Source of the DNA: Deferribacteraceae bacterium UBA1873
GTDB lineage: Bacteria > Chrysiogenota > Deferribacteres > Deferribacterales > Flexistipitaceae
Length of the DNA: 49,792 nucleotides
Direction: 5' to 3'
Assembly (NCBI GenBank): GCA_002338145.1
Contig: DDHP01000028.1
Location: 1 to 49,792 of the forward strand
Made by a program: the position numbers and the translations under genes. Under the pieces are notes generated by a model. That model was not told the DNA's origin. It did not search any database and saw only the letters and a list, made by a program, of their open reading frames with translations. Of this stretch, positions 40,274-49,647 are shown in pieces (within the stretch, counting starts at the first letter, position 1; the number at the start of each line of letters is the position of its first letter).

Positions 40274-42385
40274 TTATTCGTTTTCATCCAAAATATCTTT
40301 TCGGGTAATTTTCAACCTTCCTCTTTCATCTTTACCCAAATACTTGACTTTCACTTCATCGCCCACTTTTAGATAATCAGAAATGTTTTTCACATGTTCC
40401 TTGCTATACTGTGATACATGCAAGAGAGCCTCTACACCTGGAATAAGTTCAACAAAAGCACCATACTCCATAACCTTCTTAACCTTTGCATTATACACTT
40501 TATCTTTGGCAAGCTCCTGGATTAAAGCTTCAATTTTAGCTCTTGCTTTATCAATGGAGTCTTTATCAGTAGCGAATATATTGAGTACACCGCCATCAAG
40601 GATATCAATTGCCACACCTGTTTCATCGATAATGCCTTTTATAGTTTTTCCGGAAGGTCCAATAATAAGCCCCACTTTTTCAGGGTTTACATTTATAGAT
40701 TCAAACCTTGGAGCATTGTCCGGTAAATCTGCAGGAGCATTAAGAGCCTCATTCATTTTATCCAATATAAACATCCTGCCCTCTTTAGCCTGAGTCAATG
40801 CTTTTTGCAAAATATCCCTGGAAAGGCCTTCAATTTTGATATCCATCTGAAGCGCTGTAATTCCTTCTTCAGTACCGGTAACCTTAAAATCCATATCACC
40901 CAAATGGTCTTCAATACCCATTATATCACTTAAAACAACATATTTCCCATTTTCGTAAATCAGCCCCATGGCAATACCAGCCACATGACTTTTTACCGGT
41001 ACACCGGCATCCATGAGTGCAAGACTGCCTCCGCAAACTGAGGCCATAGAAGAAGAACCGTTGGATTCAAGAATATCGGAAACTATTCTTATTGTATAAG
41101 GAAAAGATTTTTCATCCGGCAACGTATATTGCAATGCCCTTTCTGCTAAAGCACCGTGGCCTATCTCCCTTCTGCCGGGGGGTTTCATGAACCCAACCTC
41201 TCCAACGCAATAGGGCGGAAAATTATAATGAAGCATAAATCTCTTCGAGTTTTCCCCTTCAATATCATCCACCATTTGGGAATCCATTTTCGTTCCCAAT
41301 GTAGTGGTAACCAAAGCCTGAGTTTCGCCTCTGGTAAAAAGAGCAGAACCATGCGCTCTGGGTAACAACCGTGTTTCTATATCAATAGGTCTTATTTCTT
41401 CGTATTTCCTGCCATCCACACGCTGACCTGATTCCAGGGTAACTTCCCTGAAAACTTTCTTTTCAACGGCTGAATATACGTCACTATACAGTTTAGCCTG
41501 TTCTTTAAACGCTTCCTCACCCAATTCTTTTTCTACGTCAGCCAAATACTCCTCTTTCAGCAGTTCAATGGCATCATATTTTTCCTGTTTGCCCGGCTTC
41601 ATAACAGCTTCTTTAATTTTCTGGCCTATTTTGGAATATGCTTCATTAACAATATCCTGAGGGGTTGACAAATCTTTATATTCCATTTTGGATTTGCCTA
41701 TCTCATCCCTCATCTGTTTTTGAACTTCGACAATCTTTTTTATTCCTTCATGTCCAAACTCTAAAGCCTCTATAACATCATCTTCAGAAACAATGTTCAT
41801 ACCGGCTTCAACCATAACAATGGCATCATCTGTTCCTGCCACTATTATATTCATATCAAGTTCATCAGATTTGTCCATTGAGGGATTGAGCACAAGCTTG
41901 CCATCAAGTTTACCAACACGAACAGCACCGACGGGGCCGTTAAAAGGTATATCCGAAATCATAAGCGATGCACTTGCTGCATTTAACGCCAGGATATCAC
42001 TGGCATTAACCTGATCACTGGAAACAACTGTAGCGACAACCTGCGTTTCATTCCTGAAGCCATCAGGGAAAATAGGTCTCAGCGGTCTATCAATAAGCCG
42101 GGAAACTAACGTTTCTCTGTCAGAAGGTTTACCTTCCCTCTTAATAAAACCTCCGGGTATTTTCCCCACCGAATAGAATTTTTCAATATAATTTACAGTC
42201 AAAGGGAAAAAGTCAATCCCTTCAGGTGCCTGGTTGCTGCTGGTCGCGGTAACCAGTACAGTTGTGTCCCCGTGTGTAGCCCATATACTGGCATTAGCCT
42301 GTTTGGCCTTCCAGCCTGTTTTAAAATAAAAGGGCTCACTTCCCTCGCCCAGTGTTACTTCATAAATTTCTTCTTTGTTTTTCAT
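40274..42385 (-). CDS. pnp: Polyribonucleotide nucleotidyltransferase (PNPase)
   Basis: PNPase degrades RNA phosphorolytically from the 3' end and is part of the degradosome in many bacteria. The 703-residue protein has two RNase PH domains, with SSSMASVCGGSLALMDAGVP in the second. A KH domain follows (KVGLIIGPSGKTIKGIIDET), then an S1 domain (VMEYGAFVELIPGVEALLHV). The order rpsO-pnp, with a 2-base gap, is the classic one. Length and domains are normal. Confidence 0.96.
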   Translation of the reverse strand: MKNKEEIYEVTLGEGSEPFYFKTGWKAKQANASIWATHGDTTVLVTATSSNQAPEGIDFFPLTVNYIEKFYSVGKIPGGFIKREGKPSDRETLVSRLIDRPLRPIFPDGFRNETQVVATVVSSDQVNASDILALNAASASLMISDIPFNGPVGAVRVGKLDGKLVLNPSMDKSDELDMNIIVAGTDDAIVMVEAGMNIVSEDDVIEALEFGHEGIKKIVEVQKQMRDEIGKSKMEYKDLSTPQDIVNEAYSKIGQKIKEAVMKPGKQEKYDAIELLKEEYLADVEKELGEEAFKEQAKLYSDVYSAVEKKVFREVTLESGQRVDGRKYEEIRPIDIETRLLPRAHGSALFTRGETQALVTTTLGTKMDSQMVDDIEGENSKRFMLHYNFPPYCVGEVGFMKPPGRREIGHGALAERALQYTLPDEKSFPYTIRIVSDILESNGSSSMASVCGGSLALMDAGVPVKSHVAGIAMGLIYENGKYVVLSDIMGIEDHLGDMDFKVTGTEEGITALQMDIKIEGLSRDILQKALTQAKEGRMFILDKMNEALNAPADLPDNAPRFESINVNPEKVGLIIGPSGKTIKGIIDETGVAIDILDGGVLNIFATDKDSIDKARAKIEALIQELAKDKVYNAKVKKVMEYGAFVELIPGVEALLHVSQYSKEHVKNISDYLKVGDEVKVKYLGKDERGRLKITRKDILDENE

Positions 42386-42387
42386 AC

Positions 42388-42657
42388 TTACTTCCTTATC
42401 CCCAATTCACCAATTAGTTTTTTGTACCTGTTGTAATTTTTTTTCTTCAAATAATCCAACAGCTTCCTTCTTTTTCCCACAAGTATCAACAGCCCCTTTC
42501 TTGAATGAAAATCCTGGGGGTGGTTCTTAAAATGTTCGGTAAGGTCTTTTATCCTGTTGGTTAAAAGAGCCACCTGCACTTCCGGTGAGCCGGTATCATT
42601 TTCATGTACCTTAAATTGCTCCATAATTTCTTTTTTCTCTTCTTTTGCCAAAGCCAT
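42388..42657 (-). CDS. rpsO: 30S ribosomal protein S15
   Basis: The 89-residue protein matches S15 throughout, including HENDTGSPEVQVALLTNRIK, LTEHFKNHPQDFHSRKGLL and GKRRKLLDYLKKKNYNRY. It binds 16S rRNA helices 20-22 early in 30S assembly. AAGGAGG precedes the ATG. The 83-base gap upstream, to truB, could hold its own promoter or an autoregulatory S15 site; I cannot confirm one by eye. Confidence 0.97.
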   Translation of the reverse strand: MALAKEEKKEIMEQFKVHENDTGSPEVQVALLTNRIKDLTEHFKNHPQDFHSRKGLLILVGKRRKLLDYLKKKNYNRYKKLIGELGIRK

Positions 42658-42740
42658 GACACACCTCCTTATTAAATTTTTTTATCAAAAAAACTTTTAT
42701 ATTACAACAATTTTTCAAACTTTCTCAGGACAAACTATTT

Positions 42741-43640
42741 TTACAAAAAGTTCTTAAAAACCTTAACAAGCTTCAAAGGCTTTTTGCCTTCGTATATTTT
42801 TTTTGAAAATGCAGCAATTTTACCATCCGGTGTGGAAATAAAAAAATATTCACCATCTTCAAGAGGTAAACGCAAATAATCCTGTTTCTCAGGGTCCATA
42901 CCGTTAAATACTCTTTCAATAACCTCATTCTTGATTACTGCCACAGGCCAATTCAATACATTATTAACCGGAATAAAAAAAGAAAAATCACCCTCTGCTA
43001 CTTTATTTTTTAAATCATCCGGAGTTAACGAATCCCTCATATCAAAATGACCGTTTTTGGATCTTACCAAACCGCTCATTACAGCATAACAACCGCTCTG
43101 TTCACCGATGGCATCCACCAAACTTCTTATATACGTTCCTTTACTGCATTTCACTTTCACTATAAAAGTAGGGAATTCATAATTTAACAATTCGATATTT
43201 TTTATATAGGTATGTCTGCTGCCGGCATCTTCTATCATTCCCTTTCTTGCCAATTGATAGGCGCGTTTGCCTCCGATTTTCACAGATGAGTACGAAGGAA
43301 TTTTCAGGCAGATATTTCCGGTAAAAGAATCCAAAATATTTTCCAGCTGTTTTTTTTCAAGATAACAATTAGAATTCTCTTTTAACACTTTACCAGTAAT
43401 ATCCATTGTGTCTGTTTTTTTACCGAGAACAATTTCCGCAATATATTCCTTTTCAAAAGCCATGATGTAATCAGACAGTTTGGTTGCCTGATTAACACAA
43501 ACAGGCAAAACACCTTCAGCAATAGGATCCAGCGTACCTGTATGTCCGCATTTATTTGCTCCCAATATTTTCTTAACCCGATTTACTGTTTGAAAAGAGG
43601 ATTCCCCGGAAGGCTTATAAATATTAATTATTCCGTTCAT
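42741..43640 (-). CDS. truB: tRNA pseudouridine-55 synthase
   Basis: TruB makes pseudouridine 55 in the T-loop of tRNAs. From the ATG at 43640 the protein has 299 residues. It starts NGIINIYKPSGESSFQTVNR and has the catalytic D38 in GHTGTLDPIAEGVLPV. GGKRAYQLARKG and CSKGTYIRSLVDAIGE are also typical. A longer frame begins at a TTG 7 codons upstream. I prefer the ATG, which matches the family start. It overlaps the end of rbfA by 17 bases. Confidence 0.94.
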   Translation of the reverse strand: MNGIINIYKPSGESSFQTVNRVKKILGANKCGHTGTLDPIAEGVLPVCVNQATKLSDYIMAFEKEYIAEIVLGKKTDTMDITGKVLKENSNCYLEKKQLENILDSFTGNICLKIPSYSSVKIGGKRAYQLARKGMIEDAGSRHTYIKNIELLNYEFPTFIVKVKCSKGTYIRSLVDAIGEQSGCYAVMSGLVRSKNGHFDMRDSLTPDDLKNKVAEGDFSFFIPVNNVLNWPVAVIKNEVIERVFNGMDPEKQDYLRLPLEDGEYFFISTPDGKIAAFSKKIYEGKKPLKLVKVFKNFL

Positions 43641-43986
43641 CTGTTTTGTGTATTTCCTCAATCAATTCATCAATTCTCGCAGCTTTGTCAATCGTATCAT
43701 CCTTCAGAAACTCCAACTCAGGCATTTTTCTAATCCTTATCAACTTATTCAACCGGCTTATCAGGAAACCTGATGAACTTTTTAAACCTTCGATAACATC
43801 GTCAAGGTCGTAACCGAACATATTTCTCACATAAACTCTGGCCAAACTTAAGTCTTTGGTAACTTTTACATCTATAATAATTGTACCCTTAACTCTGGGA
43901 TCTTTAACGTCATATTCCACAAGCTTTGATATCTCCTGGCGTAAAAGCTCAGCCACCCTTCTGTTTCTAAAACTTTCTTTCTGCAT
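43624..43986 (-). CDS. rbfA: Ribosome-binding factor A
   Basis: RbfA binds the 30S subunit during late maturation and cold adaptation. The 120-residue protein has FRNRRVAELLRQEISKLVEY, the KH-like core DPRVKGTIIIDVKVTKDLSL, ARVYVRNMFG, and the closing RIRKMPELEFLKDDTIDKA. I chose the ATG that overlaps the DUF503 stop (TGATG); a TTG one codon earlier is the alternative. GGAG precedes it by about 8 bases. Confidence 0.93.
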   Translation of the reverse strand: MQKESFRNRRVAELLRQEISKLVEYDVKDPRVKGTIIIDVKVTKDLSLARVYVRNMFGYDLDDVIEGLKSSSGFLISRLNKLIRIRKMPELEFLKDDTIDKAARIDELIEEIHKTDERNN

Positions 43987-44267
43987 CAAAATATCTCCTG
44001 AGTTATATGCATAATAACCACATCGTGGAATGTTTCCACAAAATTAATTATAGTTTGTACCTGTGAATCAAGAAAAGACCTTTCATCACTTAATGTGACC
44101 ACTGCCAGACTTGCCCTGTTCCATACATCTTTTTCACCAACTTCAGCCACAGCAACATTAAACTTATTTTTAAGCCTGGTTTTAAGACTGTTGAGCACTC
44201 TTCGTTTTTCTTTCAGTGAAAATGCATTATCTATATCAAGATCAAAAACAATAGAGCCAATTATCAT
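43986..44267 (-). CDS. DUF503 family protein (YlxP-like)
   Basis: The 93-residue protein matches DUF503/YlxP: GSIVFDLDIDNAFSLKEKRR, VLNSLKTRLKNKFNVAVAEV, then DVWNRASLAVVTLSDER. In many bacteria it lies between infB and rbfA, as here. A role in ribosome assembly has been proposed from that position. It overlaps infB by an ATGA and rbfA by one base. Confidence 0.88.
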   Translation of the reverse strand: MIIGSIVFDLDIDNAFSLKEKRRVLNSLKTRLKNKFNVAVAEVGEKDVWNRASLAVVTLSDERSFLDSQVQTIINFVETFHDVVIMHITQEIF

Positions 44268-47008
44268 TTTTCGTTACCTTCGTCTTCCTCCCTCTTTACA
44301 TCTTCAATAGTTCTTTTTTCTTCAGCATATTCATATATTTCAAAGATATCGCCTTCTTTGATATCATTAAATTTCGCCATACTTATGCCGCACTCATAAC
44401 CTGAGGTAACTTCCTTTACATCATTCTGAAATCTTTTTAGGGAATCAATAACGCCGTCATAAACAACAACATTGTCCCTGATGACTCTGGCGTGAGAATT
44501 CCTCATAACCTTTCCCTCCAGAACATAAGAACCTGCAACTTTACCAGCCTTAGGAACGGAGAATACCTGCCTGACTTCAACACGTCCTATTACTTTCTCT
44601 TTAGTTTCCGGTGCCAGCATACCTTCTATCGCCTTTTCCACACTTTCTATTGCTTCATAAATTACGGAATAAAGATTTATTTCAACATCCTCTTTCTCGG
44701 CAGTACTCTTAGCTTTGGAATCCGGCCTGACGTTAAATCCAATAACAATAGCATTGGATGCAGATGCCAACAGAATATCAGACTCGCTGATTCCCCCCAC
44801 ACCGTCATGAATTATATTCAACTTAACTTCAGGATTGGAGAGTTTTAAAAATGACGATTTCAGTGCCTCCAAAGAACCCTGAACATCGGCTTTCACAACC
44901 AAATTAAGCTCAGTAATCTGCCCCTGCTTTATCTTATCAAACAAATCGTTAAGACTAACTTTGGATCGATCTGCCATCTCTTTTTCTTTTATCTTTTCGT
45001 ATCTCATTGAAGCCACTTGCTTGGCTGTTTTTTCGTCTTTAACAACAATGAAAGAATCCCCTGATTCAGGAACATCACTGAATCCCATTATTTCAACAGG
45101 AATAGACGGTCCGGCTTCCTTTATGGATTTACCTGCATAATTAAACATCGCTCTGACTTTTCCGCTTTGGGCACCTACAACAAAAGCGTCACCTATTTTT
45201 AACGTGCCTTTTTTAACAAGAACCGTTGCAACAGGTCCCTTTTGTTTATCAAGCTTGGATTCAATAACAACTCCCTCAGCGGGTCTGTCAGGATCAGATT
45301 TCAGTTCCAACATCTCTGATTCCAGCAGGACCCTTTCCAAAAGATCATCTATACCGATTCTGTTTTTTGCTGAAATTTCCTCGAATTGATAGTCTCCCCC
45401 CCATTCTTCCGAAATAATGTTGTATTCTGCCAACTGAGTTTTTACTTTTTCCACGTTGGCATTAGGCTTATCAACTTTATTTATGGCAACAACCATTCTC
45501 ACACCCGCTGCCTTCGCATGATCTATAGCTTCTTTTGTCTGGGGCATAACTCCGTCATCAGCAGCTACTATTAAAATAACAATGTCTGTAACATTAGCTC
45601 CTCTTGCTCTTAACCCTGAAAAAGCTTCATGTCCCGGTGTGTCAAGAAATACAATTTTTCCTCTTCCATGCTCCACTTCATAAGCACCGATATGCTGAGT
45701 AATACCTCCAGCCTCACCATCAGCAACCTTTGTCTGCCTGATGGCATCCAAAAGTGATGTTTTCCCATGATCAACATGTCCCATAACAGTAACTATCGGC
45801 GGGCGGGGAACCATTTTTTCGGGATCGTCTTCAAACTGAGGCAACAAGTCATCCTCTTTGACAGTTTTCGTTTCGACTTCCACATCATATTCAGCGCCTA
45901 AAAGCTGGGCAGTTTCAGCATCAATATGCTGATTGACAGAAGCCATTACACCCATCATCATAAGTTTTTTCACCAATTCTGTAGCTTTTACGCCGATCAT
46001 ACCTGCAAATTCACTAACTGTTACAGATTCACCTATCTGAACTTTCGACGGCTTCGAAGGATAAGCCGGTTTTTTATCAGCCTGTTTCTTTTGCTTTTGG
46101 AAATTTTGTTTTTTCCCTTTCTTTTTTGAAGAAGGTTTCTCTTTTTCTTCCTTCACTGCCTCCGGTTTTTCTTCAGCAGGTGGTTCTGCTTCCTGAACCA
46201 GTTCCTCCTCAATCGGAGTAACTTCACCACTTTCAATTTCTTCTTCAAGCTCAAGTTCCTCTATGCCTTCCCATATATCCTTTTGAATATTTTTATCCTT
46301 TTTTACACCCTTTTTACCTTTAGCCTTTTTGCTTTCTTTTTCTGCAAGCAAATCATCTTCTTCTTTCTTTTTACGTTTTGCTATATTTTCTTCACTATAG
46401 TAGTCAGGGGCTAAGCCCATATCCGGCTGAATTGCATCTTTAGTAAAAACTTTTTCATCCGTCTTTTTCTTTTCAGATGGAATCTCTTGTTTATCAGTAT
46501 ATTTGGGTTTCTGTTTGGCTGTGGTCTGCTTAGTTGCCGCCCTTTCAGGCTGTGCAGACTTTTGCTTCTCCGTTTTGGATTCAGATGTTTCTTCAGAAAC
46601 ATTTATGGTTTCTTTAACCTCACTTTCTTTTTTCCTGACATCTTTTTCTACTTTTTCTCTATGCCGTTGCTCGTCAACTTTTTTCAAACTTTTTTCCAGT
46701 TCTTTCTTTTTCTTAAGCAAGTCTTCCTTCGTAATTTTATTTTTTTTCTGCAGTTCTCCATCATCTTTAACCACAACTTCTTTAGGTCTGGGATGTCTTT
46801 TGTGCCTTTCTAAAGCTTTTTTAAGCATCTGTTGCCGTCTGTCTACACTCAGAAGTTTCGGATCAACTCCAAGCATTTTAACAGCCTCTTCCGTTATTTC
46901 ATCGGATTTATCATTAACATCAAAACCGGATTCCTTCAGTTTCTCTATCGCTTCATCAACATCAATACCCGACTTTTTTACCACATCCACAAGTTTAAAC
47001 TTATCCAT
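44264..47008 (-). CDS. infB: Translation initiation factor IF-2
   Basis: IF-2 places initiator tRNA on the ribosome. The 914-residue protein has an N-terminal IF2N-type helix (VDEAIEKLKESGFDVN). A very long lysine/glutamate-rich linker covers about 65-320. A second IF2N domain follows (VTVSEFAGMIGVKATELVKK), then the GTPase with GHVDHGKTSLLDAI, LDTPGHEAFSG and NKVDKPN. EF-Tu-like and C-terminal domains complete it. The linker is biased but not internally repeated in an obvious way. It overlaps DUF503 by an ATGA and follows the ylxR fusion gene by 13 bases. Confidence 0.96.
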   Translation of the reverse strand: MDKFKLVDVVKKSGIDVDEAIEKLKESGFDVNDKSDEITEEAVKMLGVDPKLLSVDRRQQMLKKALERHKRHPRPKEVVVKDDGELQKKNKITKEDLLKKKKELEKSLKKVDEQRHREKVEKDVRKKESEVKETINVSEETSESKTEKQKSAQPERAATKQTTAKQKPKYTDKQEIPSEKKKTDEKVFTKDAIQPDMGLAPDYYSEENIAKRKKKEEDDLLAEKESKKAKGKKGVKKDKNIQKDIWEGIEELELEEEIESGEVTPIEEELVQEAEPPAEEKPEAVKEEKEKPSSKKKGKKQNFQKQKKQADKKPAYPSKPSKVQIGESVTVSEFAGMIGVKATELVKKLMMMGVMASVNQHIDAETAQLLGAEYDVEVETKTVKEDDLLPQFEDDPEKMVPRPPIVTVMGHVDHGKTSLLDAIRQTKVADGEAGGITQHIGAYEVEHGRGKIVFLDTPGHEAFSGLRARGANVTDIVILIVAADDGVMPQTKEAIDHAKAAGVRMVVAINKVDKPNANVEKVKTQLAEYNIISEEWGGDYQFEEISAKNRIGIDDLLERVLLESEMLELKSDPDRPAEGVVIESKLDKQKGPVATVLVKKGTLKIGDAFVVGAQSGKVRAMFNYAGKSIKEAGPSIPVEIMGFSDVPESGDSFIVVKDEKTAKQVASMRYEKIKEKEMADRSKVSLNDLFDKIKQGQITELNLVVKADVQGSLEALKSSFLKLSNPEVKLNIIHDGVGGISESDILLASASNAIVIGFNVRPDSKAKSTAEKEDVEINLYSVIYEAIESVEKAIEGMLAPETKEKVIGRVEVRQVFSVPKAGKVAGSYVLEGKVMRNSHARVIRDNVVVYDGVIDSLKRFQNDVKEVTSGYECGISMAKFNDIKEGDIFEIYEYAEEKRTIEDVKREEDEGNEK

Positions 47009-47021
47009 AAAAAAACACCTC

Positions 47022-47597
47022 TTAAACTACCCAGTTATTTATCTCGTTCAATTTATCAGCCATTTCTTTTAATTTATCTGCTAATTTTTTATCAAAAACA
47101 AAATAAGCAGCTCTGTACTTACCATCCAGATTGTCGGACAACATCTCTTTCTTACTAAAAAACATGTACTCTATATTGTATCTGCTGCATATTCTTTCAA
47201 TGTTTTTTTCGGTATCCTTTCCAACATCCCCGCTCACTATACACAACTTGGCATTTTTAACAGTATTTTTTTTATCTGCAGAAACACTACTTTCAATTTT
47301 TTTAGCGCCTACTCCCTGTCTCATCAAAGTAAACATATATTTTTCATATACATGCCGCAGCAACCCCAGAATATAATCAGTATCCTGATTATTAACATCA
47401 AAACCAAATGCTTTTGAAAATTTGTTTTGCCTGGTAGCCACGTCTATACATACTTTATCAAAACATAGGTAAACACCTCTGCCCGGAATCTTTTGCTTAA
47501 AATCAAAAGCAATTTCACCGGAGTGTATTGCAGTAAACCTGAGCAAATCCGATTTATCTTTTGTCTTTCCGCATCCTAAACATATATTTTGCTGCAA
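47022..47597 (-). CDS. YlxR (DUF448) and L7Ae-like (YlxQ) fusion protein
   Basis: The 191-residue protein joins two small RNA-binding proteins that are often separate neighbours of nusA. The YlxR half (1 to about 75) has CLGCGKTKDKSDLLRF and KIPGRGVYLCFDKVC. The second half (about 78-190) has the L7Ae-like pattern ILGLLRHVYEKYMFTLM, then LCIVSGDVGKDTEKNIERIC. YlxR can modulate RNase P and gene expression in some species; here the role is only inferred. The start is TTG, and its GAGGAG lies in the last codons of nusA. Confidence 0.85.
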   Translation of the reverse strand: MQQNICLGCGKTKDKSDLLRFTAIHSGEIAFDFKQKIPGRGVYLCFDKVCIDVATRQNKFSKAFGFDVNNQDTDYILGLLRHVYEKYMFTLMRQGVGAKKIESSVSADKKNTVKNAKLCIVSGDVGKDTEKNIERICSRYNIEYMFFSKKEMLSDNLDGKYRAAYFVFDKKLADKLKEMADKLNEINNWVV

Positions 47598-47602
47598 AGC
47601 TT

Positions 47603-48928
47603 TTACTCCTCAACATCTTCTGCCTCTTCATCATCTTCATCCATCTCTTCAAGTTTAGTGGTCAGATAGTCTATTGCTTCATTGATAATTTCTATCGCTT
47701 GAGTATCATCCACACCTAATGCAACGGTAATTTCATCCACAGATGACGTTGAAAGCTTTTCCACATCATCGATTCCAGCTTCAATAAGTTTTGTAATCAT
47801 AGCGTCATCAAGGATCTCTATATTTTCAAGATTGTACAGCTCATAAAACTCTTTAAACTCCTGTTCCTGCTCCTGCATACGTTCTTTACGTATAACGTTA
47901 TATTCACTTTCCTTAAGGACATCAAGACGCCATCCGGTAAGCTTTGCTGCCAGCCTTACATTTTGGCCTCTTTTTCCGATAGCCAAAGACAACTGATCAT
48001 CCGGTACAACAACTTCAATAGTCTCTTCATCTTCAAAAATATTTGTCAAGAGAACTTGTGAAGGAGAAATTGCATTGCAGACATATTTTACAGCATCAGG
48101 AGACCATTCAATAACATCAATTTTTTCACCGCGGAGCTCATTGCTGATAGAATTAATTCTCACTCCTTTCAGGCCTATGCAGGCACCAACAGGGTCTATG
48201 TTACTGTTCAGTGTATACACGGAAACCTTTGCCCTGTCACCGGGCTCTCTGGCACAATCCTTTACCTCTATGATACCTTCAAAGACTTCTGGAATTTCCA
48301 CTTCAAAAAGTTTTTTTAAGAAATCGGGATGCGTTCTGGAGAGAATAAGTTGAGGCCATCCGCGAAAAACACGGATTTCCAGTAATATAGCTCTTATATA
48401 ATCACCCCTGTTATAATAATCTCCGGGAATTTTTTCTCTTTTGGGAAGTAAAGCCTCCGTTTTACCTATACTAACAACAATATTATCCCTTTCTGTTTTA
48501 AGTACAGTTCCGGTAACAATTTCCCCGATTTTATTCTGGAAATCATCATAGATAGTATTTTTTTCAACTTCCCGCAGCTTCTCCATAAGCTTTTGCTTGG
48601 CAACTAATGCAGCCTGCCTGCCCAGTTCTTCCAGTGTAACAGGTATATATATAATATCCCCTAATTGGGGATTCTCTTTAAAAGTCCCGGCATCATCAAT
48701 ATGAATATCGTGCCATTTGCTGTCAACTTCCTCCACAACTTCCTTAGGGATAAAAATCTCTATATCTCCTTTATCAAGGTCAATATTTACTTTTGGTTCA
48801 CCATACTTCCCTATTCTTTTGGTAGCCGCTGCAATTATAGCTTCTGTCAGTGCCTGTTTCAAACCTTCTCTGTTTAGCCCTTTTTCTCTACCAAGCTCAT
48901 CAGCTACCTTGGCAAGTTCTCTACTCAT
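47603..48928 (-). CDS. nusA: Transcription termination/antitermination factor NusA
   Basis: The 441-residue protein has the N-terminal polymerase-binding domain (ALTEAIIAAATKRIGKYGEP), an S1 domain (GEIVTGTVLKTERDNIVVSI) and two KH domains (NSNIDPVGACIGLKGVRINS; LSLAIGKRGQNVRLAAKLTG). One short acidic helix-hairpin-helix region closes it; the double acidic repeat of E. coli NusA is not present, which is normal outside gamma-proteobacteria. It pauses RNA polymerase and modulates termination, and could act on its own leader hairpin. It is 8 bases after rimP. Confidence 0.96.
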   Translation of the reverse strand: MSRELAKVADELGREKGLNREGLKQALTEAIIAAATKRIGKYGEPKVNIDLDKGDIEIFIPKEVVEEVDSKWHDIHIDDAGTFKENPQLGDIIYIPVTLEELGRQAALVAKQKLMEKLREVEKNTIYDDFQNKIGEIVTGTVLKTERDNIVVSIGKTEALLPKREKIPGDYYNRGDYIRAILLEIRVFRGWPQLILSRTHPDFLKKLFEVEIPEVFEGIIEVKDCAREPGDRAKVSVYTLNSNIDPVGACIGLKGVRINSISNELRGEKIDVIEWSPDAVKYVCNAISPSQVLLTNIFEDEETIEVVVPDDQLSLAIGKRGQNVRLAAKLTGWRLDVLKESEYNVIRKERMQEQEQEFKEFYELYNLENIEILDDAMITKLIEAGIDDVEKLSTSSVDEITVALGVDDTQAIEIINEAIDYLTTKLEEMDEDDEEAEDVEE

Positions 48929-48936
48929 CTCTCCTC

Positions 48937-49413
48937 CTAAAACTCCACTTCTAAATTAGCTTTTTTCACATTATCATAATTTATCTGAAAGTATTTTTTT
49001 TCTTTTTTAGAAAAAACAGTGATAACGTTATCCTCAATGTTATTAATATAACCCTTTACCGTCTTTGTTCCAGACTCATTTGCATTCCGGTAAACAATCT
49101 TGCAATATCTGCCACGAAACCTTATAAAATCTTCTATATTCCTCAGCGGTCTCTCCAAGCCTGGGGTTGAAACCTCTAAACTATAATTTTCATATTCAAC
49201 AATATCATTTTCATCCAGCCACTTTGAAACGATACTGCTGATTTTACTACACTCTTCCAACCCAACATTATCCCCGTCAATCGTTATTCTAAGGGTTAAT
49301 CCGTTTTTTTCCCTGCGAAAGCTTACACCAAAAAGCTCAAGTCCCATCTCAGGCAACAATTCTACTGTATATGACCGGACTTTATCCTCAATAAGTTTGT
49401 GAGTTTTATTCAT
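48937..49413 (-). CDS. rimP: Ribosome maturation factor RimP
   Basis: RimP is required for 30S maturation. From the ATG at 49413 the protein has 158 residues: VRSYTVELLPEMGLELFGVS, LRITIDGDNVGLEECSKISS and VSTPGLERPL, all typical. The open frame extends 15 codons upstream to 49458, but that part crosses a terminator hairpin and its T-run. A GGGCTGG lies about 6 bases before the chosen ATG. It heads the nusA-infB superoperon. Confidence 0.92.
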   Translation of the reverse strand: MNKTHKLIEDKVRSYTVELLPEMGLELFGVSFRREKNGLTLRITIDGDNVGLEECSKISSIVSKWLDENDIVEYENYSLEVSTPGLERPLRNIEDFIRFRGRYCKIVYRNANESGTKTVKGYINNIEDNVITVFSKKEKKYFQINYDNVKKANLEVEF

Positions 49414-49434
49414 AATTGACCAGCCCAAGTAAAC

Positions 49435-49461
49435 AAAAAAATGAGTGGGAAACCCCACTCA
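49435..49461 (-). terminator. Intrinsic terminator hairpin in the rimP leader
   Basis: On the minus strand TGAGTGGG and CCCACTCA form an 8-base stem around a 4-base loop, followed by seven T residues. It ends 21 bases before the rimP ATG. No gene lies upstream within the 330 bases in view, so it either ends a short leader RNA or acts as an attenuator. Confidence 0.8.
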
Positions 49462-49647
49462 GGATGCTTGATTTATCATAACTCGAATATTTGTGCAAGC
49501 CTTTTTTATAAGAAATAATGTAAGGCATCTCAGTATAATGCCAATAAAGGTTAAACGTTAAATGTTAGTGAAAGCAAATGGTTATTTGTTGTTTTTAATT
49601 GTAATTCATGGTTATTCATTGGGAAAACCTGCCCAAGAAAAATTTAT

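Noticed and set aside
46503..47072. 189-residue serine/phenylalanine-rich plus-strand frame
   Set aside because: It is the antisense of the lysine/glutamate-rich IF-2 linker; the composition is what that low-complexity region gives on the opposite strand.
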